Assembly (NCBI GenBank): GCA_907165065.1
Contig: OU015525.1
Span: 41,088,037-41,152,036 of the forward strand
Reading direction: 5' to 3'
From: Caprimulgus europaeus
Lineage: Eukaryota; Chordata; Aves; Caprimulgiformes; Caprimulgidae
Length of the DNA stretch: 64,000 nt
Shown: piece after piece, positions 14,977-26,800 of the stretch
How the letters are laid out: each line of letters opens with the position of its first letter
Numbering within the stretch: position 1 is the first letter of the stretch
Made by a program: the position numbers and the translations under genes
The notes under the pieces: generated by a model
The model's input: only the letters and a program-made list of their open reading frames with translations
Database searches by the model: none
What the model was told of the DNA's origin: nothing

Positions 14977-14984
14977 TATAAATA
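14977..14984 (+). promoter_or_regulatory. Second TATA-like box in presumed PENK intron 1
   Basis: TATAAATA lies between presumed exon 1 and exon 2, about 165 bases after the main TATA box. In rodents, male germ cells use an alternative PENK promoter in this same intron. The motif could serve an equivalent start here or be chance; the sequence alone cannot decide. Confidence 0.4.
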
Positions 14985-15585
14985 CTTGCGGCTCCGAGGC
15001 CGGGACTCCGGCAAGGCGCAGCTCACTCTCGAGCCACTCCCGGGAGCCCCGAGGGGAGCCTCTGTGTGAGTGAACCGCTCTGCCTGTGCGGGGGACCATG
15101 GGAGGGAGGGGGGCCGCTCTGCTGCGACTGGTGCCCGCCATCGGGGCGGCTATTCGGGACGCTCCCGTGGGACACCCTTCCCGGGAGGGGCTGCTGTCCC
15201 ATCCGTGCCGCTCCGCCGCGGGTCTCTGCCCCCGAGGCGCGGGCTGTGTGGGAGGGCGGGATGAAGTGTTTGGGGACGGGCACTTTCACCGGACGGGAGC
15301 TTCTGGTCGCTCCGTTCCTCGGGTCCGCTCCTACTCCGGGACGCAGGTCCGTTGCCGTGCAGCTGCCAAGCTCCTGCTTACCCTGAGCGTCTGCTTAACC
15401 TCGCAGGTGCAGCCACCCCGGCTCAAACAGGGTGTGAGTTACCGGAGTTCCGTGTGACCCCGCACTTGGTTTTCAGCCGCGGCGGCCGAACAACTTCGTG
15501 CCGCCTTTTCCTGCCTCGAAGCTGTGGGAAGCAGTGCCAGGGGTGGGGGGGCGGCTGCCGGCTGACCTCTCCTTCTTGCAGCTCC

Positions 15586-15723
15586 ATGGCGTTGCTCCTC
15601 AGACTCGGCTGCTCGCTGCTGGCCCTCAGCACCTGCCTGCTCCCGAGGGCGCGGGCGGAGTGCGGCCGCGACTGCGCCGCCTGCGCCTACCGCATGGGAC
15701 CCCGCGCCGGCATCCACCCCCTG
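15586..15723 (+). CDS. PENK: Proenkephalin, coding exon 1 (signal peptide and start of synenkephalin)
   Basis: Encodes residues 1-46 of the enkephalin precursor, a secreted neuropeptide pro-protein. The ATG at 15586 lies 4 bases after a clear acceptor (tccttcttgcag). The exon ends at CTG followed by gtaagc, in phase 0. Residues 1-24 are a signal peptide: a Leu-rich core, then an Arg/Ala-rich stretch with predicted cleavage after ARA. The mature N-terminus starts ECGRDCAAC, giving the first three of six synenkephalin cysteines (C26, C30, C33). The pattern matches mammalian ECxxDCAxC, with the following residues diverged. The exon is embedded in the CpG island, so codons are strongly G/C-ending, unlike the last exon. 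The start is supported by the signal peptide and by the full-length total of 267 residues. Confidence 0.95.
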
Positions 15724-16391
15724 GTAAGCGGGAGCGGGGCCGGGGGGCCGCCCGGCCGCTTCGGCGCCGCGGAGACCCCTCGGCCGGGCCGGTCCCGCGC
15801 CCCGCCTTAACTTTGGGAGGGAGTAAAAGGGGAAGTGGGCAGAGGAGCGAGATAACAAAAACAAACAGTGGGGAAAGCGGCCGGGCGCTTGCAAGACCCG
15901 TTTTGAAGGGTAGAAGGAAGAAGGGAGGGGCGGGCGGTGCCAACACAAACCCTGCACGCGCCCGAGGAGACCACCCCCCGCCCAGCCCGCGCGTCCCTCC
16001 CGCTGCCCGTCGGCGAGCGGCCGCTTTCAGGGGCGGGAGGGAGGCACCCGGCAGCCCCGGGGGGAGCAAGGAAAAATCCGAGTGAAAATGTGAAGGGGAA
16101 GGGAAATCTCCGGACGGAGAGAGCAGCTCTGCCGGGAGACGAGAGGTGGCTGCGGGGCACTTCAGCCCCGGCAGGGCAGGGGGAAGCCGGGTGGGATGGG
16201 AGGGGGGTCCCGGCCGCGGGCTCCCGGGCAGGATGAGCTCTCTCCAGGCAGGATGGCTGTCGAGCTGAAAAGCGGCGGGTCTGCCTGGAATCTCACAAAG
16301 AGTGAGGTTCACGCCTGGTTTGTGTAGCAATGCCACCCACTGCTCTTCCTTTCCGCACGATGCTGCACAGCACCAGGAATGTACCTGTGAA

Positions 16392-16501
16392 AGACCCCTT
16401 TGACATGGTCTCCTAGACCCCTTTGACATGGTGTTCTAAGCACAGATGGTGTGATATGCTTTGACATGGTGTTTTCTAAGCACAGATCATGCTTAGAAAA
16501 C
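16392..16501. repeat. Imperfect tandem repeat ending in a perfect 12-bp hairpin
   Basis: The phrase 'ctttgacatggt' occurs three times (about 16397, 16420 and 16459), the last two followed by a shared 'tctaagcacagat'. The third unit runs into an inverted repeat: GTTTTCTAAGCA at 16471-16482 and TGCTTAGAAAAC at 16490-16501, with a 7-base loop. The arms are perfectly complementary. It lies in the PENK intron just past the CpG island. Confidence 0.7.
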
Positions 16502-17971
16502 TCCAGAAGGTGGGATGTGGGGGCATGGTATCTATAATTTTAATGATACTAAAATTATTTAAAAGTCACAGAGGCAAGTCAACTTGAAATTTAAGGATCA
16601 GGGTCAGCGAAAGCCTGGGGTCCCGCAGTCCTCCCTGAAGAAGGTGGGAACTTGGGCTGCCCAGTCCTTTGCCAGTGGTGCCCGCGGTTCCTGACCTCAA
16701 ATAGATGTGTGGCGTCATGCACTCAGCACACCTAAATGATCTGAAAAGTTTTGTTTGTATAATGCCATTGATTATTTGGGAACTAACAAAAGGAATGACT
16801 GGACCCTGTTCTTACGCAGAATTAGGAATCACTGTTATTTCTGCTTATTCCAAAAGCACAAGCACTCACTCTTAACCACAGCAGGTTCCTAAGGGCAAGA
16901 TTCTTAGGATGGCTGGCAAAACAGTTCCCTATATTTTTGCTTACATTAGCTTTTATTCAAACTTTAGCTTTAAGCTCAACTAGGGAAAAAAGTGGTAGTT
17001 TGCTGTTTTGGAGGAAGGATATTTGCCTTTTGGAGAATATGTTGTGGGCATCTATATTGATACTCTCTTTTGTACACCTTGAATTATTATTCCAGAAAGA
17101 ATCAAAGTCCCATTCAGTAACAACACTGTTATTATCTGATTAGGAAAAGAAGCAATGTGCCATGCCTTATAGTCATTATACATGTGCAAACAATTTTTAG
17201 AAACAAATGTTTCTAGATACTAGCATCTAGTAACATCATAACTGTATTTATCAGAAAGTATCTGTAACGTACAAGATTTATCACATTGTACCTGGTCATT
17301 CACACCTATGAGTTGGCATATGTTCGTTTGGCAATAAGGGGTTATTAAAACTAATTGAAAAGGGGAAAGACCTATTCTTGCTTTGATTTAGAGCAATTTC
17401 AAAGTCAGACTGAAGCCGAGACCCTGTTCTCTTTACAGCATAACTATAATACATAGCAATAAGCATGTAATGCCAGTTAAATTATTGTGTCACAAAATAC
17501 ATAAGTGCCTTTAGTTTTCTTGTGATCATATAAAAAATCATATATAAATTTCTCAGACTTAAATGGAGCTCAAGAGGCAGGTAAGGCCAGAGGTGGAGAG
17601 CTGGTCAGTTACCTATTAGAGAGAAGTGTGCTGGGGTTTAATTTTACACTTTTAAAGCATATGGAGATCCTTAGAAAACATCCATAGGCAGAATAAGCAT
17701 TTCCCTTATTGAAAATATTGATGATTTTTTCTAAAAAAAAAAAGTAGTATGAAAAACATGGACAAGAAGGCAAAACACCGAATTCACCTTTTTTGCAACT
17801 GAAGAGTGTGGCTTCACAAGTAAATGCCTGTGACACAACAGAGACAGCAGTAGCTAATACGTATGTTATTATCTTTACATGACAGGTTATGAGATATGGA
17901 GAAATTTTTTTTACTACTGCTACACTTTCATTATGAAGCAAACCACAATTGGTTTTTAGCTTCCCAGCGGT

Positions 17972-17992
17972 AAAAAAAAAAAAAAAAAAAAA
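17972..17992 (+). repeat. Poly(A) run in the PENK intron
   Basis: An uninterrupted run of about 21 A residues. No flanking retroposon sequence was recognised, so it may be a simple repeat or the decayed tail of an unrecognised insertion. Confidence 0.8.
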
Positions 17993-18318
17993 ATCATAAT
18001 GATGCACCCAAGTGTAAGGGAGGTGCAGGAACTGTAGGTGTGGTTTCCTTTGAAACATGGGGGCAGCCTCGACATGCAGGATCCATCTTGTCCGGTATTC
18101 TGTCTCTTAGACTGGAGACAACCGTGTCCTTCAGAGAGGGAGATGAAGAATTTCAGAACAGACAGGTACCAAATCAGCTGTTCATGAAGAGCTGTCCTTC
18201 CAAGCCGCTCACAAAGAGGGACTCGCTCATGGTCCTTTAAAAACAAGTAAATCTAAGACAAGGTGACAGTGAGGTACTCGTTACTATCAAGTCTCAGTAA
18301 ACCGCATCCGTTTTTCAG

Positions 18319-18984
18319 GCATGTACACTAGAATGTGAAGGAAAGCTGCCTTCTGCCAAAGCCTGGGAGACCTGCAAGGAGCTCCTGCAACTGGCAAAGC
18401 TGGATCTTTCTGAGGATGGCGACATTGCTCCAGGAGACAAGAAAGAGCTGGATGAGAACCACTTACTTGCCAAGAAATACGGAGGGTTCATGAAAAGATA
18501 CGGTGGGTTCATGAAGAAAATGGATGAGCTCTATCATGTAGAACCAGAGGATGAAGCTAATGGAGGAGAAATCTTGGCTAAGAGGTATGGAGGGTTTATG
18601 AAGAAAGACTCAGATGACGATGCCCTTGCTAATTCCTCTGATCTGCTGAAAGAGCTTCTAGGAACAGGGGATAACCCTGAAGTGGGGCATTACCGAGAGA
18701 TAAATGAAAACGATGGGGACATCAGCAAAAGATACGGAGGCTTCATGAGAAGCATAAAGCGCAGTCCTGAATTGGAAGATGAAGCCAAAGAGCTGCAGAA
18801 GAGATACGGTGGTTTCATGAGAAGAGTGGGCAGGCCAGAATGGTGGCTGGATTACCAGAAACGATACGGTGGGTTTCTTAAGCGCTTCGCCGACTCCATT
18901 CTGCCTTCAGAAGAAGATGGGGAAACTTATTCCAAAGAGGTCCCAGAGATGGAAAAGAGATATGGTGGATTTATGAGATTTTAA
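18319..18984 (+). CDS. PENK: Proenkephalin, coding exon 2 (all opioid peptides)
   Basis: Encodes residues 47-267 and the TAA stop. The exon opens ACTLEC, supplying cysteines C48, C52 and C65 of synenkephalin. Seven opioid cores follow, bounded by dibasic sites for PC1/PC2 cleavage: Met-enkephalin at 100-104, 107-111, 136-140 and 209-213; the octapeptide YGGFMRSI at 185-192; Leu-enkephalin at 229-233; and the C-terminal heptapeptide YGGFMRF at 261-267. All flanks are KR, RR or KK. The first opioid is preceded by KK rather than the mammalian KR, and the octapeptide ends RSI where mammals have RGL. Spacers 'LANSSDLLKELL' and 'SPELEDEAKELQ' match the mammalian protein closely. The frame is open throughout and total length equals that of human PENK, so the gene is intact. 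Confidence 0.98.
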   Translation, partial: ACTLECEGKLPSAKAWETCKELLQLAKLDLSEDGDIAPGDKKELDENHLLAKKYGGFMKRYGGFMKKMDELYHVEPEDEANGGEILAKRYGGFMKKDSDDDALANSSDLLKELLGTGDNPEVGHYREINENDGDISKRYGGFMRSIKRSPELEDEAKELQKRYGGFMRRVGRPEWWLDYQKRYGGFLKRFADSILPSEEDGETYSKEVPEMEKRYGGFMRF

Positions 18985-19273
18985 TACCTTTCCCTTTATC
19001 CCTTTTGTCCTAAATGAGAAAGACTGCCTTACTGGTCATAACTTATTGTAACGTGTTGCTTGTACTGTACAGTTTTTTACTGTCCTTGGTTAATGGTGCA
19101 ACCTGCGATTTGTTGTTTCAGGTTCTGTGTTCTTTCCAGTCAAATAACTAATTTCTGTTTTAGTTAAGTTTCAGTCTATATTGTAGTTTCCATGCTAGAA
19201 CCATTTTGATTACTGTATTCATTTTCTTTAAAGAGGAAGTACATCTACAGTAGAGTTGCTTAACTGTATATAC

Positions 19274-19279
19274 AATAAA
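19274..19279 (+). terminator. PENK poly(A) signal AATAAA
   Basis: AATAAA lies 290 bases after the TAA stop, inside an AT-rich 3' UTR. Cleavage is expected around 19295. A further AATAAA at about 19463 could be a secondary site. Confidence 0.8.
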
Positions 19280-19298
19280 TTCTTCATCCTAACTGCAT

Positions 19299-20228
19299 CA
19301 ATTCTGAAATGTTCTTTATTTAATCAAACATTATCTCCACTTTTCTTTAAGCAATCAGAGCAATGACAACTTCTTTTTTGTAATTACAGAAATTGTACTG
19401 CGCACACAACAGCTGAAACACATTTTTGTCTTTAGTTTTCTCAGTTTCTTAGAATACTGGAATAATAAATATGCTCTAAAGCCAGTATAACTGTATTTGC
19501 TCTAACTGCTCTCATTTTAACCAGTTAGTAGAATCAATGTTTAAAGCCTAAATTTATAATTCATAGTATTCAGCCAATTCACATGAAAAAAATCATAAGT
19601 GTGTTTGACTTAAAGCACTAAAAACATTTCTCCAGTGCACAACACAATGCCACATTTGATTAGTTTTACCTTTTATATCCATCCAATATAGGATTGTACA
19701 GTTGGCCTTAAAGTTTTAAACATTAACTCAAAAAGCGAGATGTCAATTCATGGAAAATAAACAGGACCCAAAACTGCATTAAAAACCTTCAACATCCTAA
19801 TTTTACAGAGCACCTGACAAACAGTTTTCCATGGAACAGCTTTGTGTTTGATTCCCCAGCTGGTGTAAATCACTTTGGCACTACTGAACTATGAGAAACT
19901 GCTGGTCAGTCTTTTCTGTTTCAAACAAAGGCAGTGTAAGTAAATCTGAGAACAAACAGAAAAGACAGCACTAACACTGTAGGTCCTTTGTAATTTACAT
20001 AGGTGGCACTTAGATCAAAGGCCACCTCCCAACCCAGTGTGTCCTTCCTTCTGTAATTCTGACTGTCCCTCTGGATTGTGAGTCTGTAAGCACTTTTCCC
20101 CCACCTACTGCTACTAGCTGCTGGTTAATTCCCACTTAAACTAACATGATAAAATTCACTGACCACTGGCACTGACTATAATTTAAAGTTTCTACAGTCA
20201 AAATACTCAAAGGTGTTTAGATACCAAA
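19299..20228. other. Intergenic, no recognised gene
   Basis: AT-rich sequence immediately downstream of PENK. It may include alternative 3' UTR, because a second AATAAA occurs at about 19463. No repeat family or coding exon was recognised. Confidence 0.55.
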
Positions 20229-20881
20229 TGTGATAGTTTCACTGGGCTAGCCCTTGGCTAGCAGCCAATACAGCGGTTCACCAATTGCCCCCACCCCCAG
20301 GGGATAGGGGAGAGGACTGGGGGGGTGTGATAGTTGAAAAGGCTTGTAGGTTGAAATAAGAACAGTTTAATAATAGAAAACTTAAAATAATACTAATATT
20401 AAAATACTAGTGATACGAATAACAGTAACAAAATATGCAAGTGAATGACACCCAATGTTATAGCTCACCCCACTCCTGACTGAGCCTGGCCTGTTCCCAG
20501 ACAACGATCCTGGAAGAGCGACAATCCTGAACTGAAACCGCAATCCCAGAAGAGCGAGAGCCCAAGCGAAAGCCAGAGAGAGCAAGAGAGGAAGAGACCC
20601 TCACTGATAAACTGGGCATGACATGATATGATATGGAATATCCCATTGGCATATCTAACTCTCAATTAAGTTTATTAATTTAAATGTTCTTCTCTCCCCC
20701 TTAGATCTTGTGCCTGTGGACTAACAGAACACAAAGTCCTTCACTTCCAGTGACAAAAATGCAAACACTGGTATGTTATCAGTGTCTCTCTCACAGCGGG
20801 TCCCAGGCTGGAAGCAAAATGCAGCACAATTCTAACAACTAAAAAAAAAAAAAACAGCGGTGTCAGCTAAAAACCAGGACA
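20229..20881 (+). mobile_element. LTR, ~653 bp, related to the one at 42981
   Basis: Begins TGTGATAG and ends CCAGGACA, so it has TG...CA termini. It is collinear over its full length with the copy at 42981-43636, including 'ttcactgggctagcccttgg', 'cccagaagagcgagagccc' and 'cttagatcttgtg...gtggac'. The flanks CCAAA and CCCAA are only an approximate 5-base duplication. No internal retroviral sequence adjoins it, so it looks like a solo LTR. Open frames on its minus strand come from the repeated GAGCGAGAG-type motif and are not genes. Confidence 0.75.
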
Positions 20882-23800
20882 CCCAATTATTGCTGAAATA
20901 GTTTATGGGGGCTAGATCTCTAAAACCCTCTGTGGCTCTGCATTCAGTATCTATTTCAGTTTTGCACAGTACTACCTATTGACACAAAGGGCAAATGAAA
21001 GGTCTGACTTTAACTTAAAGTCAATGGGATCTTCTAGGTAATTTGGACTTTTAAAAATTAAGCTGTGTTTAAATATGCACTTAAAAGCCTCATCACATAC
21101 AATATGTTGTGATGATTTTTGACTTGGCCCTTAGAGGATGATATAGGCGGTCTGAAGTGGCCAAAATCCTGCTGAAGAGTTGATAAACCGCAAGGTATTC
21201 CTTTTCCTTCAATAAAAACCAGGGCACCTATTTTCCTCTTCCTGCTGTACAGAATTGATTATACTAAATTTTAAAAGGCAGAAAATACAGATGCCAGGAG
21301 ATGCTCTGTGGCCTTTTCAGGATTCATTTGTATTCCCAATCTAGAGAGTTCTTCAAGCTGCCACCAGCCACAGGAAAAGTCTTCTTCCCGTTCTTTCCCC
21401 TCATAGCACCTGCCCACTAGTGGCTGGAAGACGTTGTTTGGGCTCCTGGAACACATCACCTGAGTGGTTTCATTCATGAGGACCTCAGGCTGTGCACACT
21501 GAGCATGGGATGCAGGCATCAGTAACAGGTTTGCTTCAAACCTACCCTCCAGAAAGAAGTAAAATGGCAATGCAGTTGCATCTTTAATCTTTCACTTCAA
21601 CATGTATTTACTTCTTTTCCCTAAAACTTACTTCTAATTTAGTCAAAGAGAGGCCCTTGCCAGCCCTCTAAAGCAAGCATTGTACTTGATGATGCAAAAG
21701 GTTTACAAGTTGTTGTCACCCATCCTTCACAGTTAACAAGAAATTGGTGATTTAATGAGGAATAAAAAACCCAAAGCTCTAGAGACCTAATATGTATCTT
21801 GCAGAATGAAGTGTTTTGACCTACTAAAGCTCCCCATTTGTATTGATTTAAGAGTAGTTGATATAAACTTCTAACTGGGATATACACATGCAACCCAAAA
21901 CAGGGTTGTTCCAAGGTTCAACAGGCCAGTGGCAGTGTACATGGAGGGGAGTTGCAACTTTGATTCTCTGAATAGTCTTCATACCTTCCATTATACCTGA
22001 AAATCTCTCCAGACACTTTTTTGCATTAATAATTATAATTTAAAAGTTGTGAAATTAGAATAAGATCTAATTTCTTCTATTGTCATGGAATTTCTTATTA
22101 CTTTCAGTTATGCAATCACTTAGGGGCTCTCACTAAAGTGTTCCAGCATTCCCAGTAATTAACATTTCAGATGAAATCTGCTCAAAATATGCCAGTGAAT
22201 CAAGCAAGGTCTCATGAAGTCCACTTTACTAAATCACAAATCAAAACTAAGGTTGAAAATAGGGTCTGCTGCACTGGGAAATGAAAAAGGGCTTTTCACT
22301 CTTGGTCTAAGTTCTGAAAGAGCCCCCTGATTTTCTCCTTATAATACATTCCCAGAACTGCCACTTTGTCGGAAGATTATTGGAACAGCTGTATTGCTTT
22401 GTATAAATAAAAGCAGAAAGGAGGAAAGCCTGATGTCTGGAAAGAAAATTAATTGCAAGAGTATTCTGAAGGAAGAAATGTCATCCTGAGACCAAAAGCC
22501 AAATCCTGTGTTTCCTTTCCCTGGCTTTTATTATTGCCTTGGCATTTTTACACGGCAATCAATATTCCAGAGCATGATCAAATGTAGTATCACTGGTCTG
22601 AATACTGAGAAAGTGTAACAGAAACTGAATATGAACAATGAACAGTGGAAGGGTCTAGACCAGTCAAAGAGACTAATGCCTCTGCATGAGGAACAAAAGA
22701 AAGAAGAAGAGTCTAGCTGAGATTGAAGCAAGGATGAGCTGAGCTTTTTAACAGGAACAAATTTGAGGAAGGAAGAAAAAAAAAATATATATATATATTT
22801 CCTGAACCAAATGGAGTTCACAGGAGCAGATCATGAGGGAGAGAGAAGCTGATGAACACAATGACTTCTGAATACCAAATTGCATGCAGTTGGAGCTCTG
22901 CCTGAAAACCTAAGCTCACATCTGAGGATAATGAGGAAAGGTCATAAAGCCATCCCCACATCTCAGATGAACTTGGCATATTCTGTGAGCTTCCTGGGGT
23001 CTTCTCTGGTAAATGAACATGTAGTGTGATATATAATAAATATAAATAACTACAAAATTATTATTACAATAATTATTTTGCAATAATTTCTAAATAATTA
23101 TAATAATTTAGTTTATAATTTTTATAACCATATTATAAATACAAGTAATTATAACATCAATGTTGTTAGCTGTTTCAGATAATGTTTCCAAAGATAGACT
23201 CTTTATAAGAAAGAAATATATTCTAATTTAATATACTGAAATAAGTATTATTAAACTGTGTTCAACATAGATTCTAAACATGCATTGTTTCATTTTAATC
23301 CTGAAGGGAACTTAACAATAACCAAACTTTTCAATGTATGGTGTATAAGGGCCTCTCTGTCATTAAGGATGGTTTTGGAGGCCTACATGTAAGGCAAAAT
23401 AACAAATTCATAGCACAACTCTACAGTTTATGTATATATCTCAGTGCTATAGAAAATTTTCTTTACAGCCTTCTTCCTCAAGCACTACGGAGCTTACTGG
23501 ACACAAACAGCAAGACTCCTTCTTATGCCAAAAGGAGCATCCCAGAATTTCGAACTTAAAAAGCAAATGAATGGCTAAATTCCCTGACCCTAGGTTTCTT
23601 TGAGAATGAAGAAATTCCTGGAATGGGTTAGCTGGTCCCAAGGCCCATTTTATTTACAGTGATGTTTTGGGACAACCCCAAAGAGCGTACCACACTTTTA
23701 GCCTTTTAAAACACTCAAATGAGATCTAAACAGTCACACAGAGAACAGTGAAACCACTTCCCTATCAGAGTCTTAAAACTTTCACGCTTCTCTGGTTCCC

Positions 23801-26800
23801 ACCAAAATGAGTGATTCAAGCATCACCAGAGATCCCTCTACCTGACTAAGGTACTTTTGTGGTCTGGTCTCTTCCTCCAAGAGCAGCCGCTTTGGCAGTG
23901 CACAGACTTCATCTCTTCCACTACTTACCACCTCTTGCAGAAATCCCTTTGTCAGCTTCCACTCGCAGCCTTGGCTGCAATTTCACCACCCACAACACTG
24001 AGGTTTGCTTTCTGACTCAAACTGTGAAAGATCATTGTATACATCTAATTGGAGATTGACTGAGACTTCCAGTCCTAACTGTGGAGGTTAGGTGGCTGGT
24101 TTTAGGGTTTTTTCTTTTAATATTTCAATCATAATCCTTTGCTTCCCACAGTATTAAAAATAGTTAAACGTATCAAGAGAAATGCACTGATTAACACACC
24201 TGTATCATAACTGTATATCATAATATCATACCTAAAATTGTAGCTGCAGACCACTTGCTCCACCCACCTGATAAGGGTAGGGAGCTAGCAACTAACAGGG
24301 TAGCAAAACCAGTTGTAAATCATTAATCCGAGCATTCAATTACTAATCCCATCAGCCTCATTTAAAGCATTTAAACTGACAGTTGTGTATCCAATTAACT
24401 GTTGCTATAGAAAACGAAAATGCTTAGAGGTATTTGACAGACAAATCTTTACCGGCCCAGCAGGGATTTAGACTGAGTTTGTTTAATTAGATTGTGACTT
24501 TACCTAAATTGAGCATTTACTGTAATCCTTGCTGAAACCATGGAATGAAATCTCTCAAGGTTAAACAGTCATCACAAAAGCACGTCACTTTGCTAAATGA
24601 TTTGCTAAAAGCACGGCGCTGCGCTGCTTCCTCAAGGAAAAGGCTGGTGTATCCTTGTACACAGATTATGAGTGCTAAACCTTTCCCATAGCTCTCCAGG
24701 TCTGTAGGTATACAGATGTAGGGTATGCATGACCTTTACTCCTTGCTATTACTCCCTTTCTCACCAGTTTTCTCCAGCCCAACAGTGACTGTTTGCAAAA
24801 TATCCCATCAGCCCTTTATTTTCCTACTAAATATATATGTAGGCATTGACTTGCACTCCAAGTCTGCAGTTAGATCTGTGTGCAGACCTCTGATAAGAGC
24901 TCATCTTCATTCCAATCCATATAAAATTACAGGACATTGAGTTATGGAAACTGTTCCTACACTCCTATAAGAATCTGCATCTTAACTCTTAGACTGAATG
25001 CCTCTGGAAAATATTCTAAAACACTTATTCAGGTAATGCTTTTTCTTTCTCTTGTGAGCAAAAGATGCAGCAGCAGCAGTATAAATAATAGGTGGATTTC
25101 TCTCATAAAAGCATTTGAAGCAGATAAACCACATAAGCCTTTCTTAGAAAATATACACCAGCATTTTTCAGTCGTGGCCTGCAGTCTAAATGGATTTTAC
25201 AGTGGGACTTTCACATTTCTCTACATTTACATATTCATCTCTGCAAATAACTAGCTGACAAGGGCAGGAAATGGGGCTGATATTTCAACTGCACCACATT
25301 TCTCAATCTAGAAAAATATTCCATAGAATAGTATATTTTTTATTTTATTTTTTGCTAATATGGCATAGCTGTCATGCTATGACAGCTAATGACACATTTA
25401 ATGTGACAAAGTCTTTCTCAGAATGTGATTAACTCATTCTTTGCCCATCAGCCAATAAAAAAAGCTGTCAGATTCCATCTGAACAGAAACAGTAGAAAGT
25501 AGTCAAAGCAAAGAACTTCTGTGGCAGCCCATGCATGCTTAAATGTTGCTTACCAAGCTACAGATCAGCAGACTCGAGATATGGGAGGTGTTTCACTCCC
25601 AGGTATCCATCATATCGAGTTTCTCTGTAGTAACAGACCAAAACTACTTCACAGGCCAGATTAAGAGGTTCAGAAACAACAGCTTCTCCTTCTGAATGGT
25701 TCAGTGATCCCCTAGACTCAAGGAATTTTGCTGGTGCTGCACAAAATGAATCTGTTCACAGCATCATGACCATTCATAACGCATAGCACCTGCAAATGCC
25801 TTTTAAACATAACAACGTTCACTGCCCCAGCATCAATCCTTGTGGGCCCTCAAAAGACTAAAGTAATTGATGAAGCCTAGGGAAAAAAGATGGCAGCATA
25901 TTGACATATCTACTCCTCTACCTTCTTTATGTAAATGTGAAAACCATAATTCAGTTTTCCCAATATCTTAATGAAAAGAGCAATTAAATCAGTAACTAAC
26001 CTTAACCTGAGGCAAAATAAATGGACATGATAGCTGGTGAAGAGAAATACTTAGATGTAATAATTTTTTTAATAATACCCCTCACTATTCAAGACACCTG
26101 CCCCTCCAATTCCTACACAGCTTTTAGATCTTCTGTGGTTCTCTGGCACTGTTTGTACACTCCAGCTGTTCTGATATCCTGGTTTCACTGCTTCCTGGCA
26201 TCATTATTTTCTGTTTGGTGATTTTCAGACTATTTGATTGTTAAAGTTCGTTAGATGCATCATGTTTTGCCTTGAGGAAGCTCCAACTACTATAAAACAA
26301 CAGTTTGTCTGCCTAAGTGCCCAGACAGCCATCAGCAAATCCCCTTTGCCTTCTGCTCTGTACTGTCTCACTACTGTTTGAGTCCAGAGTCCCTGATCTC
26401 AGAATTAAAGTCCTTCCTGAGTAGGAATACCATTTTTCCTTCACTCTACCCATCATTACTGGGCTCTACAGCAGCAAAGTGACAATAGGTACTGTTCAGT
26501 CAGGCTCAACAAGATTGGAAAATCCACCCCTGTAGTCCTCAGCACTACTGTCACTAATGTGAGAACTCATTTTTTCAGTATACAAAAAGAAAGTAAAAAT
26601 AATTACAAGAACGTTCAAGTGCCATTACATCCACATGCAAATAAACAACCAGTCCTACTGAAATAGCCCAATTGCTTCAAGCTAAAAAGGGTTAAAGAGA
26701 AAAAATATATAGTGCCATAGTCATAAATAATTTCAATCTTTTCAGTTAATTGGGAGACAGGTAATACTGTTAGGTAGACAGAACTGGTAAGACAATATAA

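Larger units (their letters stand above)
14400..16235. promoter_or_regulatory. CpG island spanning the PENK promoter and 5' exons
   Basis: Very GC-rich with frequent CpG, in sharp contrast to both flanks. It covers the proximal promoter, the presumed non-coding exons 1 and 2, the first coding exon and the first ~500 bases of the large intron. Many long overlapping open frames occur on both strands here. They are a by-product of base composition, because the PENK exon structure explains the region. Confidence 0.85.
15724..18318 (+). other. PENK large intron
   Basis: Bounded by GGTAAGC at the donor and a strong pyrimidine tract with ttttcag at the acceptor. Its first 500 bases are CpG-island sequence. 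It also contains a short tandem repeat with a hairpin near 16392-16501 and a 21-base A run near 17972-17992. No gene is evident inside. The open frames on either strand are unremarkable. Confidence 0.85.
14841..19298 (+). other. PENK: PENK transcription unit (whole gene)
   Basis: Inferred primary transcript from the TATA-directed start (~14841) to about 20 bases past the AATAAA at 19274. Likely parts are: non-coding exon 1 (~14841-14942, donor GTGAGT at 14943); non-coding exon 2 (about 15022-15065, acceptor CAG at 15019-15021, donor GTGAGT at 15066); coding exon 3 (15582-15723); a 2595-base intron; and exon 4 (18319 to ~19298). This four-exon layout, including the ~141-base third exon, matches the mammalian gene. 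The two 5' non-coding exon boundaries are guesses from splice signals; the coding exons are secure. Confidence 0.8.

Noticed and set aside
14340..15457. Many 60-130 codon frames on both strands around the PENK promoter
   Set aside because: Mutually overlapping and explained by high GC content; the promoter and splice signals account for the region.
15626..16429. 267-codon minus-strand open frame over PENK exon 3 and intron
   Set aside because: Compositional frame in the CpG island, antisense to a confirmed exon; Pro/Arg/Ser-rich without a domain.
18315..18512. Minus-strand frame across the start of the PENK peptide exon
   Set aside because: Antisense shadow of the confirmed proenkephalin reading frame.
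20382..20665. Overlapping minus-strand frames rich in Leu and Ser
   Set aside because: Shadows of the repeated GAGCGAGAG-type motif inside the LTR; the same frames recur in the 42981 copy.
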